A DNA stretch of 9,263 bases from Candidatus Blautia intestinipullorum (lineage in GTDB: Bacteria; Bacillota; Clostridia; Lachnospirales; Lachnospiraceae): contig DWVA01000323.1 of NCBI GenBank assembly GCA_019120475.1, positions 1-9,263 on the forward strand, given 5' to 3'. The position numbers were made by a program, and so were the translations under genes. This document shows, piece after piece, positions 1 to 5,860 of the stretch. Positions within the stretch are counted from its first letter, which is position 1; each line of letters opens with the position of its first letter. A model generated the notes under the pieces. That model was not told where the DNA came from and did not search any database. It worked only from the letters and a program-made list of their open reading frames with translations.

Positions 1-545
1 ACTTCTGCACCGCAGCGCTCACATTTACCGTTTACTACCTCTTCATTTGCCAGACCAGTCTTACAGGAAGGACACCAGTTAATTGGGAATTCCTTCTCAT
101 AGGCCAAGCCTTCTTTAAACATTTTTACAAAGATCCACTGAGTCCATTTGTAGAAATTAGGATCTGTAGTATTGACCTCTCTGTCCCAGTCATAGATTGC
201 AGCAATATCCTGAATCTGTTTCTTGATATTTTTCACATTTTCTGCAGTAGATTTTGCAGGATGTACTCCCATCTTAATAGCATAGTTTTCTGCCGGAAGA
301 CCAAAGGCATCCCAGCCCATAGGATGGATCAGATAATATCCATGCATTAATTTGTAACGGCTCCAGACGTCAGAGATTACATAACCTCTCCAGTGTCCTA
401 CGTGAAGTCCGTTTCCTGACGGATATGGGAACATATCCAGACAATAATATTTCGGTTTCTTTCCGTCGTTGACGTTTACCGGATGTTTCTCCCAGTTGGC
501 ACGCCATTTTGCTTCGATCGCCTTATGATTATAAGGTATTGCCAT
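1..545 (-). CDS. leuS: Leucyl-tRNA synthetase, N-terminal 181 codons (3' end outside window)
   Basis: Class I aminoacyl-tRNA synthetase that charges tRNA-Leu with leucine in the cytoplasm. The fragment starts MAIPYNHKAIEAKWRANWE and carries the HIGH-type ATP-binding motif as HVGH at residues 48-51, inside the LeuRS-typical context DMFPYPSGNGLHVGHWRGY. The WDAFGLPAENYA block follows. A zinc-knuckle made of C158-P-S-C161 and C175-E-R-C178 is visible just before the window edge. The editing domain, KMSKS loop and anticodon-binding domain lie outside. The ATG at 545 is preceded by a perfect AGGAGG (555-560) at 9-base spacing. The gene follows the polysaccharide operon in the same direction but is insulated by a strong terminator and has its own promoter. 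I see no T-box leader: the leader is only about 70 bases and lacks the T-box sequence. Identification is firm. Confidence 0.98.
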   Translation of the reverse strand, partial: MAIPYNHKAIEAKWRANWEKHPVNVNDGKKPKYYCLDMFPYPSGNGLHVGHWRGYVISDVWSRYKLMHGYYLIHPMGWDAFGLPAENYAIKMGVHPAKSTAENVKNIKKQIQDIAAIYDWDREVNTTDPNFYKWTQWIFVKMFKEGLAYEKEFPINWCPSCKTGLANEEVVNGKCERCGAE

Positions 546-565
546 CGCTTCTTTCCTCCTGTTGT

Positions 566-601
566 CTATTTCAAAATTCTCCTGTAAAATTGAAGAATCA
601 T
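566..601 (-). other. Possible 11-codon leader ORF in the leuS 5' leader
   Basis: An ATG at 601-599 opens a frame reading MILQFYRRILK and ending in TAG at 568-566, about 20 bases before leuS. It has two leucine codons among eleven (CTT and TTG). AAGGA at 616-612 lies 10 bases upstream of the ATG, essentially at the predicted 5' end of the transcript. This could be a leucine-responsive leader peptide, but I see no hairpin pair between it and leuS that would act as an attenuator. Chance is a serious alternative. Confidence 0.2.
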
Positions 602-621
602 GTATATTTATTCCTTTTGTC

Positions 622-650
622 ATTCTACTCATTTGTATGAGTTTTGTCAA
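622..650 (-). promoter_or_regulatory. Housekeeping (sigma-A type) promoter for leuS
   Basis: On the minus strand a perfect TTGACA -35 box (650-645) and a TAGAAT -10 box (627-622) are separated by exactly 17 bases. Transcription would start near 616-614, giving a leader of about 70 bases before the leuS ATG at 545. The promoter lies between the operon terminator and leuS, so leuS is an independent transcription unit. The spacer carries an inverted repeat, listed separately. Confidence 0.8.
627..642. repeat. Perfect inverted repeat inside the leuS promoter spacer
   Basis: ACTCAT-TTGT-ATGAGT has 6-base arms and a 4-base centre. It fills most of the spacer between the -35 and -10 boxes and touches the last base of the -10. 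A dimeric repressor bound there would occlude RNA polymerase, so an operator is possible. Short inverted repeats also occur by chance, and no regulator gene is in view. Confidence 0.4.
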
Positions 651-716
651 GCAGACTTGCGTTCTGTTAAGAAATCTACTGGTTTCTTCTATCCGCTGTC
701 TGCACGACAGATCACG

Positions 717-801
717 AAAAAAGAAAAAGACTGCTGAAGGACCATCCGGGGAAACATTTCTATCTGTTACTGAACCCCTGATGTCCGCAGCAGTCTTTTT
801 T
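717..801. terminator. Strong bidirectional intrinsic terminator closing the operon
   Basis: A long imperfect stem pairs 729-751 (starts GACTGCTG, ends CGGGG) with 775-795 (starts CCCC, ends CAGCAGTC). The 8-base foot GACTGCTG/CAGCAGTC is perfect, and inner GGAC/GTCC and CGGGG/CCCC segments continue it. On the minus strand the stem is followed at once by TTTTTCTTTTTT (728-717), and on the plus strand by six T (796-801), so it can stop transcription both ways. It lies about 45 bases past the stop of the secreted-protein gene and upstream of the leuS promoter. Confidence 0.9.
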
Positions 802-839
802 ACGATCATCTTTTAATTTGTACGCCAATTTTGTTCCGG

Positions 840-1520
840 TTACGGAGCGGTTACGTCAGTATCTGTTTCTGTCTCCTCTTCCGGAAGTTCACGGTAGATC
901 AGAGCCACCGGAGATGCGGAGTGGAAGGCGGCTGTAACCTGATTATCGCTGATCTTTTCTGTTTCCAGCATTTCCCACTTATGTTCATCACAATAATGAA
1001 GAATGAATACTTCTATCTGATCCGTCATATTATTAGCGGTAAATGTAACTTCAACAGGTTCTTCCGCTGTCGGTTCTGTTTCAAGGCTCAGTTCCATTAC
1101 AGGAGATAAAAATTTGAATTCGCTTAAATCCATATCCTCCTGGCTTAACTCATCCGCATTGTAAAGGTCAACCTGGGGAAGTTCCGCCTCTTCAAAAACA
1201 GTGAGAAAAGCATCCCTTACAGTAGATTCTGCAGGCGCATTATTCAAAGCGTCTACCTGGGTCTGGAGTTCTTCCTCATATGTGTCGTCTTTTACGGCAG
1301 AAAGCGTAACACCTACTGTCTCGGTAGAAACTTCTTCATTGCCTCCCACCAGAGCCTCCTGTTCGGTTCCTCCTGTTTCAGATTCTTCCTCCGTTTCTGT
1401 AGTTGCAGTAACATTGTTGTAGTCCACTGCACCGGAAATACTTCCGGCGGCCATGGCATTCACAGGCATTGCAAGCATTGACGCTGCAGCCATCAATATT
1501 GCCAACTGTTTTCTTCTCAT
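840..1520 (-). CDS. Secreted acidic protein of unknown function, last gene of the operon
   Basis: A 226-residue protein with a clear Sec signal peptide: a basic start (MRRKQ), a hydrophobic core at about 6-20, and an AMAA cleavage region near residues 22-25. The mature chain is very acidic. A Thr/Glu-rich low-complexity stretch (about 38-68) leads into a helical-looking acidic middle (about 70-135). A C-terminal module (about 140-210) has the form VEVTFTANNMTDQIEVFILH, then K181-W-E, then HSASPVALIY. Modules of that shape are common in clostridial surface proteins; I recall the pattern but cannot name the family. There is no LPXTG-type or NPQTN-type sorting motif, C-terminal TM segment or catalytic motif, so it is not an evident substrate of the sortase-like protein upstream. 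The ATG at 1520 has GGAGG 9 bases upstream. The 94-base gap to the sortase-like gene contains no convincing terminator or promoter, so cotranscription is likely. Confidence 0.8.
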   Translation of the reverse strand: MRRKQLAILMAAASMLAMPVNAMAAGSISGAVDYNNVTATTETEEESETGGTEQEALVGGNEEVSTETVGVTLSAVKDDTYEEELQTQVDALNNAPAESTVRDAFLTVFEEAELPQVDLYNADELSQEDMDLSEFKFLSPVMELSLETEPTAEEPVEVTFTANNMTDQIEVFILHYCDEHKWEMLETEKISDNQVTAAFHSASPVALIYRELPEEETETDTDVTAP

Positions 1521-1614
1521 TGAATTTTACCTCCATTTTATTTTTATTTATGTGATCATCCCTGTATCCTCAGCGGATCCAAGATTTGCCGGCCAAGGAT
1601 GTGGATGAAAACAA

Positions 1615-2271
1615 TCATTCTTCTACAAGGCACGCCTGTACCAGATAGCGGTATTCTTCCCCTGCGTCGTCATGGGTAGAAAGGGTCAGTATACGCGATT
1701 CCGTATTTACCTGCACAGATGTGTCGATCTGGACGCCCATAACGCGATTGTCAAAAATACTGTCCAGATATGCTTTCCTGTTCCCCTCGCTTCTGCCGGA
1801 CTGAAAACGCTCCATGATATGACGGTCATCAGAACGGTAAGCGGCAAACACACGGTACTTCAGCGTGGTTTCTCCGTTGTCCGCAGATATGTAAATATAC
1901 GGATGCTCCTCCATATACCTGCCGTCCGAATACCTGTCCAGTTCCCCGAACATAGAGCCGTCCTCCATGTTATTTCCGTAAATCACAGTAATGGGATCCT
2001 GAAAATCTTTGTTATTGTAATCTTCCGTAAACAGAGCTCCGGATGGATTTTCTTTCCCATCCTGATCATGTGTGAGATAATAACTGTTATCCTCTTCACT
2101 CTGAAGAACCGGATAATCTATTTTCGTATCCGGAATCGTGATCCATGCGTAAATATCAGGATTCTCTTTTGCCGCTTCTTTCTGATAAAAGCTCCAACCC
2201 GCAAAAATCCCTCCAGCTAAAAATACAAGCCCCAGGATCAGTATCAGGATTATAACGCTCTGTTTTTTCAT
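1615..2271 (-). CDS. Class B sortase-fold protein lacking catalytic His and Cys (pseudo-sortase)
   Basis: A 218-residue membrane-anchored protein: N-terminal TM segment (about 6-28), then an extracytoplasmic domain that follows the sortase B pattern almost throughout. Landmarks are WITIPDTKIDYPVLQSEEDN (43-62), YYLTHD, GALFTEDYNN (78-87), VIYGNNMEDGSMFGELDRY (96-114) and ILTLSTH (194-200). In active class B enzymes the catalytic His lies in YGHNM and the catalytic Cys in LSTC. Here they read YGN100NM and LSTH200, both confirmed codon by codon (AAT and CAT). The Arg of the active site appears retained as R208 in EYRYLV. The only Cys in the exported part is C214, near the C-terminus and not at the catalytic site. 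The frame is intact and full length, so this is not simple decay. Its start overlaps the stop of the VanZ-LCP gene as ATGA, with GAGGTGA upstream, indicating translational coupling. A transpeptidase role is unlikely; a scaffold or binding role is inferred. Confidence 0.9.
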   Translation of the reverse strand: MKKQSVIILILILGLVFLAGGIFAGWSFYQKEAAKENPDIYAWITIPDTKIDYPVLQSEEDNSYYLTHDQDGKENPSGALFTEDYNNKDFQDPITVIYGNNMEDGSMFGELDRYSDGRYMEEHPYIYISADNGETTLKYRVFAAYRSDDRHIMERFQSGRSEGNRKAYLDSIFDNRVMGVQIDTSVQVNTESRILTLSTHDDAGEEYRYLVQACLVEE

Positions 2272-3887
2272 TCCACTATCACCTCAGTATAAAAGGTATC
2301 CAGGATCATCTGATAAAGAGCGTCCTCGTCTACATAAAATTCATCGTATACGTCCCCGGCTTTTGCCTCGCCCTGGACGATCATCAGATTATCATCGCCA
2401 AAGGACATTTTGGACGCTTCCGAGATCAGATACACCGCGTTATCCAGGCCGATATTTGTCACCATTTCACTGGAAAAATCCTGATAAAGAGTAACAGGCA
2501 ACGATACGTCCTTTTGGATCGCGTCCACGGCCTGCCGGAAAAAAGCCGTCAGAAACTGCTTCTGCCTTGCAATACGCATGTTATTACTTCCATGGACCGT
2601 ATTATCTCTGTATCTGACAAAAGACTCCGCCATATCTCCGGTAAGAGTCACAACAGACCCCGGTTCCATTTTTTCACCGGCCAGAGTCAGTTCTTCATTT
2701 TCCGGTATAGTTACCGTGACGCCTCCTACTGCGTCGTTTAACGCCGCGATGGTTTCCATGTTAAAGGCTGCGTATCCGTTCACCGGGATTCCATAAAACA
2801 GTCTGGAAACCGCGTCCACCATATACTGGCAGCTCGTATCCTTTCCATTTCCATAGGCGTAAGCAAGACCAAGATGGTTCACCGATTCTCCGATGTAATT
2901 TCCTTTGTAGTCAAAAGACGGGATCTCTGTCATGGTATCCCTGGAAACCGCAATAACCTTCAACTGATTTTTCACAGGATCCATTACCACGAGGAAGATA
3001 CTGTCCGCCTGCCCGCTCTGTCCGGAAACCTGGTCGTTTTCCTGGATCTCTTCGCTGCTCTGGTCGATTCCCATACAGAGGATCGTGATTGCCTGATCAT
3101 TAAACGTATAAGCCTTTCCCTCATGCCAGACCAGATCGGAACCGCCTTTTTCTCCCTGTTCTTCTGAATCCATCTGTAAAGAAACAGAACTGATATTCTG
3201 ACGCATTCCCTGCTCGCCTTTCAGACGGAGCACATGGTAGGTTCCAAAAGCGGCCGCGCCAAAGAAAACAAAAGCGACGCAGAGCCCAAAACAGGTCCGC
3301 AGAACGATCCCGCCCGCATTTTTTCTTCCTCTTGTTTCTATCCAGGAAAAAGCGAGCAGCGCTCCCAGCGTACCTCCGAGCGTCTGAACGATCATATCCT
3401 CAATGGAGAATGTCCCCATTTTTCCCACATACTGCAGAAATTCTGTCAGGAGGCTCATTCCCAGAGAAAACATCATACTCTTTACTACAGGCTGGGAGCC
3501 GTCCATCTGACAGAAAAACAAAATTCCTACCGGAAGGAAAAGGAACAGCCCGCCTATATCGTGTAAAAGCGTTCCCTCTGTCAGCGGCGAAACAAAGAGC
3601 CTGTCAAAAGGAAGAATATCTATCTGATAACCTGCCGCCGTATCGCGGGTCAGAAACATCACCAGCACGTACGTCAGAAGATAGACCACAAGCGTCGTAA
3701 TGATCCCGCTTTTCTGAAAAAGCCTTTTCTTTCGTTCCCTCCATTTTGTTCTGGGGATCCACAGCCACCCGGCAAGCAGCGCCAGGATAACAAGAACGGC
3801 AAATATCAGAAAAATCCTTCCATATATCGTAGAAAACCCGTCTGACAGCCTCCCGAGAGCGCTGAATATCCTGTTTATACTTTCCAC
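2268..3887 (-). CDS. VanZ-like / LytR-CpsA-Psr (LCP) fusion protein
   Basis: LCP proteins move undecaprenyl-linked glycopolymers onto peptidoglycan outside the membrane. Numbering here is from a GTG at 3893. Six TM segments are visible at about 27-46, 63-82, 109-128, 136-155, 163-183 and 196-216. TM2-5 form a VanZ-like domain with LFLFLPVGILFF and S147-L-L-T-E151-F-L-Q154, then E165-D166 and TLGGTLG. The LCP domain spans about 268-460: ILCMGIDQ, QAD297S, AVSR318DT, AYAYG, and VR427YR429D followed by MR440IAR443QKQ, matching the Asp and Arg residues that bind the pyrophosphate lipid substrate. Positive clusters (KWRERKKR after TM1, ETRGRK before TM6) place those loops inside, so the LCP domain ends up outside as required. 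I chose the GTG at 3887 because AGAGG (3899-3895) is 7 bases from it and only 1 base from the GTG at 3893. Lies 15 bases after the small Ig-like gene and overlaps the pseudo-sortase gene by ATGA. Confidence 0.9.
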   Translation of the reverse strand: MESINRIFSALGRLSDGFSTIYGRIFLIFAVLVILALLAGWLWIPRTKWRERKKRLFQKSGIITTLVVYLLTYVLVMFLTRDTAAGYQIDILPFDRLFVSPLTEGTLLHDIGGLFLFLPVGILFFCQMDGSQPVVKSMMFSLGMSLLTEFLQYVGKMGTFSIEDMIVQTLGGTLGALLAFSWIETRGRKNAGGIVLRTCFGLCVAFVFFGAAAFGTYHVLRLKGEQGMRQNISSVSLQMDSEEQGEKGGSDLVWHEGKAYTFNDQAITILCMGIDQSSEEIQENDQVSGQSGQADSIFLVVMDPVKNQLKVIAVSRDTMTEIPSFDYKGNYIGESVNHLGLAYAYGNGKDTSCQYMVDAVSRLFYGIPVNGYAAFNMETIAALNDAVGGVTVTIPENEELTLAGEKMEPGSVVTLTGDMAESFVRYRDNTVHGSNNMRIARQKQFLTAFFRQAVDAIQKDVSLPVTLYQDFSSEMVTNIGLDNAVYLISEASKMSFGDDNLMIVQGEAKAGDVYDEFYVDEDALYQMILDTFYTEVIVE

Positions 3888-3894
3888 CTGCACA

Positions 3895-3899
3895 CCTCT
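3895..3899 (-). promoter_or_regulatory. Ribosome binding site that decides the VanZ-LCP start
   Basis: AGAGG lies 7 bases from the GTG at 3887-3885 but only 1 base from the GTG at 3893-3891. Normal spacing therefore favours the downstream GTG, giving a product of 539 rather than 541 residues. No ATG is suitably placed. Confidence 0.55.
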
Positions 3900-3902
3900 T
3901 CT

Positions 3903-4364
3903 CTATTTGACAGTCAATGTCAAAGTCTTCGGGACGGACTGGTTTCCGTCGCTGTCAGTCACCGTATACTGAAGCGTATACTGTCCCGGCGTCTGGGTAC
4001 TGTAATCGCCGGATACGCGTATCCTACGGAATAAATAACTTCTGTCGTCCTTGTCGTCCGTGATATCTGTTACCGGAGAGATCACGGAAAAATTCGTTCC
4101 CGCCGCAATTTCTATTGTCTCAGCCGAAAGAGTCAGGACAGGGACCGCCGGATCCGCTGGCTCGGGCGTTGCAGTCGGCTCCGGCGCTTCTGTAGGTTCC
4201 GGCGTGGGGGTCGACGTAACAGCCAGGGCCTCTTCCCGCTCCGTCTGGATCTCTCTTGCTGTTTCCAGCCTGTTATTTACATTATCGTATGATTTCAGCG
4301 CGACAGTCACCGCTCCCGCACAGAGAAGCAGGAGCAGAAAAGTGATCAATAGTCTGTTTCTCAT
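3903..4364 (-). CDS. Small membrane-anchored protein with Pro/Thr linker and one Ig-like domain
   Basis: A 153-residue protein with an N-terminal TM anchor (about 5-23), a short helical, charged stretch (NNRLETAREIQTEREEA, about 30-46), a Pro/Thr/Glu-rich linker (52-72, repeats of the TPEP/APEP type) and a C-terminal beta-rich domain (about 76-153). That domain ends in QYTLQYTVTDSDGNQS and LTLTV, the final strands typical of bacterial Ig-like domains of the DUF5011 kind. The linker would lift the domain off the membrane into the wall. No catalytic motif is seen. The gene sits between the second BY-kinase gene (14-base gap) and VanZ-LCP, with GGAGG 7 bases before the ATG, so it is tightly in the operon. 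Its domain resembles those of the larger Ig-like protein at 7271-8206, and the two bracket the kinases. Function is unknown; a wall-facing accessory of the polysaccharide exporter is inferred. Confidence 0.85.
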   Translation of the reverse strand: MRNRLLITFLLLLLCAGAVTVALKSYDNVNNRLETAREIQTEREEALAVTSTPTPEPTEAPEPTATPEPADPAVPVLTLSAETIEIAAGTNFSVISPVTDITDDKDDRSYLFRRIRVSGDYSTQTPGQYTLQYTVTDSDGNQSVPKTLTLTVK

Positions 4365-4378
4365 TCTGACGCCTCCGT

Positions 4379-5842
4379 TTACAGAGTGTCTTCCGTATTC
4401 ATGGAAGACTCCTCCGCTTTTATATATCGTTTATACTTTCCATAGCGGCCGTATTTTGAATATCCGTATTTTCCGTAACGTCCGTAGGAAGACAGACTTC
4501 CTCTGCTCCGGTTGATCACATAACCGGCAAGCGTTCCGCCGTCGGAAAAAGGAGCGATCCCTTCCCGGATCTCCCGGATATCCGCCGTATCATAGCGCAC
4601 CACATAAAGCACCTGATCACCATATCCCGCCAGGATGGACGCGTCGGAAAAAAGTCCGGAAGGCGGCGTATCGATAACAATAAAATCGTATTTTTTTCTC
4701 AGATAAACCATCAGCTCACGCATCATCTCATCTGAAAGGATACCGGAAACGCCTCCGCTGACTGTTCCCGCCGATATGAAAGAAAACTCTCCGCTGGTAA
4801 CGATGATCTCGTCTGCATCCGCTTTTCCGCTGAAATAATCGCTCAGTCCGGGATTCTTTTCTTCCAGTCCCAGCATCAGCCCCACAGACGGATTGCGCAT
4901 ATCTCCGTCAATAATCAGCGTTTTCTTCCCGCTCTGCACGGCCGCAAGAGCCAGATTCACCGAAAGCAGGGTTTTTCCCTCCTGGGGAAGGGTACTTGTT
5001 ACAGCCAGCACCTTCTGATCATTCTTTGACATCTGCAGATCTATCCTGGACTGTACTGTAAGAACAGATTGTTTGAATCCCCAGTCCACTCTCTTATTGC
5101 TGATCAGAAGCTGATGTTTGTGGTTTTTACTCCGTTTCTTCATCCTGGTCTCAGGGATCAGGGCGATACAGCCGGCAGCGGTAACGGACTTCATGTCTTT
5201 TTCCCGTCTCACTGTATGAAGAGTCTGTACATAAAACACGCCCAGGCACGCCACAAGCACAAGACCTGCCAGCGCGCCCTTCAGCGCGAAATCTGTCAGA
5301 GAATAAGGATTGTCAGGCTCCTCCGACGCATGGATCTGGTCTACCGTCTCCAGTTCCACAAAACCAGTGATCTGATCCGCCCAGGACGGAAATACTTCCA
5401 TCAGTCCGGAAAGAACAGCGTCTACATATTCAAAGCTGTCCGAATTCACCTTTATGGTAAAAAAGTTGGCGCCCTCCGTATACTGGGAGGTAAACCAGAA
5501 ATTTTCTCCCTCTGCGTCCTCTCCCGCAGCCTGAAAGACTTCATCAAGAAATTCCGCCGTCTCAGAGAGAACTCCCACGGAGCTGCTCAATCTTCTTGCC
5601 AGAGCCGCGTCTGTCGCCGTATCTCCCGTGCGGTTGACCGCGTAAGTAACTCTGGCGGAATAAACCGGTTGATAAGTAAAATTAAAATATGTGACTGCCG
5701 CCGCCGTTACGACAATTATGATCAGAAGAAACTGGATCCAGTATCTTTTCAGACATCTCAGGGAATCATCCAGAAGCTCTGTAAGATCGATCTGACCCTG
5801 TCCGTCATAGGTTGCTCTTTCCGTTCTTGTCTCTGCCTGCAT
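4379..5842 (-). CDS. Polysaccharide co-polymerase / BY-kinase fusion (tyrosine autokinase), second copy
   Basis: A 487-residue bacterial tyrosine kinase that controls capsule or exopolysaccharide chain length and export at the inner face of the membrane. The Wzz-like part has TM1 (about 35-53), an extracytoplasmic segment of about 130 residues, and TM2 (about 187-206) preceded by P176-D-N-P179. The cytoplasmic kinase has Walker A with G289-K290-T291 (STLPQEGKT), Walker A' LIID312GD314MR, and Walker B FIVID391TPPSG. The C-terminal tail carries eight Tyr in 21 residues (453-473, repeats of YGRYGKY), the autophosphorylation cluster. Anchor and kinase are fused as in proteobacterial Wzc, rather than split as in the classic CapA/CapB or CpsC/CpsD pairs. 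The usual EX2RX2R oligomerisation motif after TM2 is not recognisable. The ATG has AGGTG about 8 bases upstream and follows the paralogous kinase gene by 18 bases. Firm on family; the polymer is unknown. Confidence 0.95.
   Translation of the reverse strand: MQAETRTERATYDGQGQIDLTELLDDSLRCLKRYWIQFLLIIIVVTAAAVTYFNFTYQPVYSARVTYAVNRTGDTATDAALARRLSSSVGVLSETAEFLDEVFQAAGEDAEGENFWFTSQYTEGANFFTIKVNSDSFEYVDAVLSGLMEVFPSWADQITGFVELETVDQIHASEEPDNPYSLTDFALKGALAGLVLVACLGVFYVQTLHTVRREKDMKSVTAAGCIALIPETRMKKRSKNHKHQLLISNKRVDWGFKQSVLTVQSRIDLQMSKNDQKVLAVTSTLPQEGKTLLSVNLALAAVQSGKKTLIIDGDMRNPSVGLMLGLEEKNPGLSDYFSGKADADEIIVTSGEFSFISAGTVSGGVSGILSDEMMRELMVYLRKKYDFIVIDTPPSGLFSDASILAGYGDQVLYVVRYDTADIREIREGIAPFSDGGTLAGYVINRSRGSLSSYGRYGKYGYSKYGRYGKYKRYIKAEESSMNTEDTL
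4433..4486 (-). repeat. Internal 21-base repeat encoding the YGRYGKY tyrosine cluster
   Basis: Two copies, 4433-4453 and 4466-4486, are separated by 12 bases. They match at 16 of 21 positions by eye, and each encodes YGRYGKY. The differences are silent, which fits an old duplication kept under protein-level selection. It lies in the C-terminal tail of the BY-kinase at 4379-5842. Confidence 0.65.
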
Positions 5843-5860
5843 TATACTTTCACCTGCCCC

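Noticed and set aside
546..730. T-box riboswitch ahead of leuS
   Set aside because: No AGGGUGGNACCGCG-like sequence or large leader structure is found on the minus strand, and the leader from the predicted start is only about 70 bases.
562..816. 84-residue plus-strand frame between leuS and the secreted-protein gene
   Set aside because: It runs through the leuS promoter and the terminator stem, and its sequence is low-complexity with no family resemblance.
840..1520. Secreted protein as sortase substrate
   Set aside because: The C-terminus lacks an LPXTG-like or NPQTN-like motif, a hydrophobic segment and a basic tail.
1521..1614. Terminator or promoter between the pseudo-sortase and secreted-protein genes
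   Set aside because: Only four- to five-base pairings around GGATCC and CATCC are visible with no T-run, and no -35/-10 pair fits. The AT-rich stretch before the GGAGG is too close to the start to be a usable -10.
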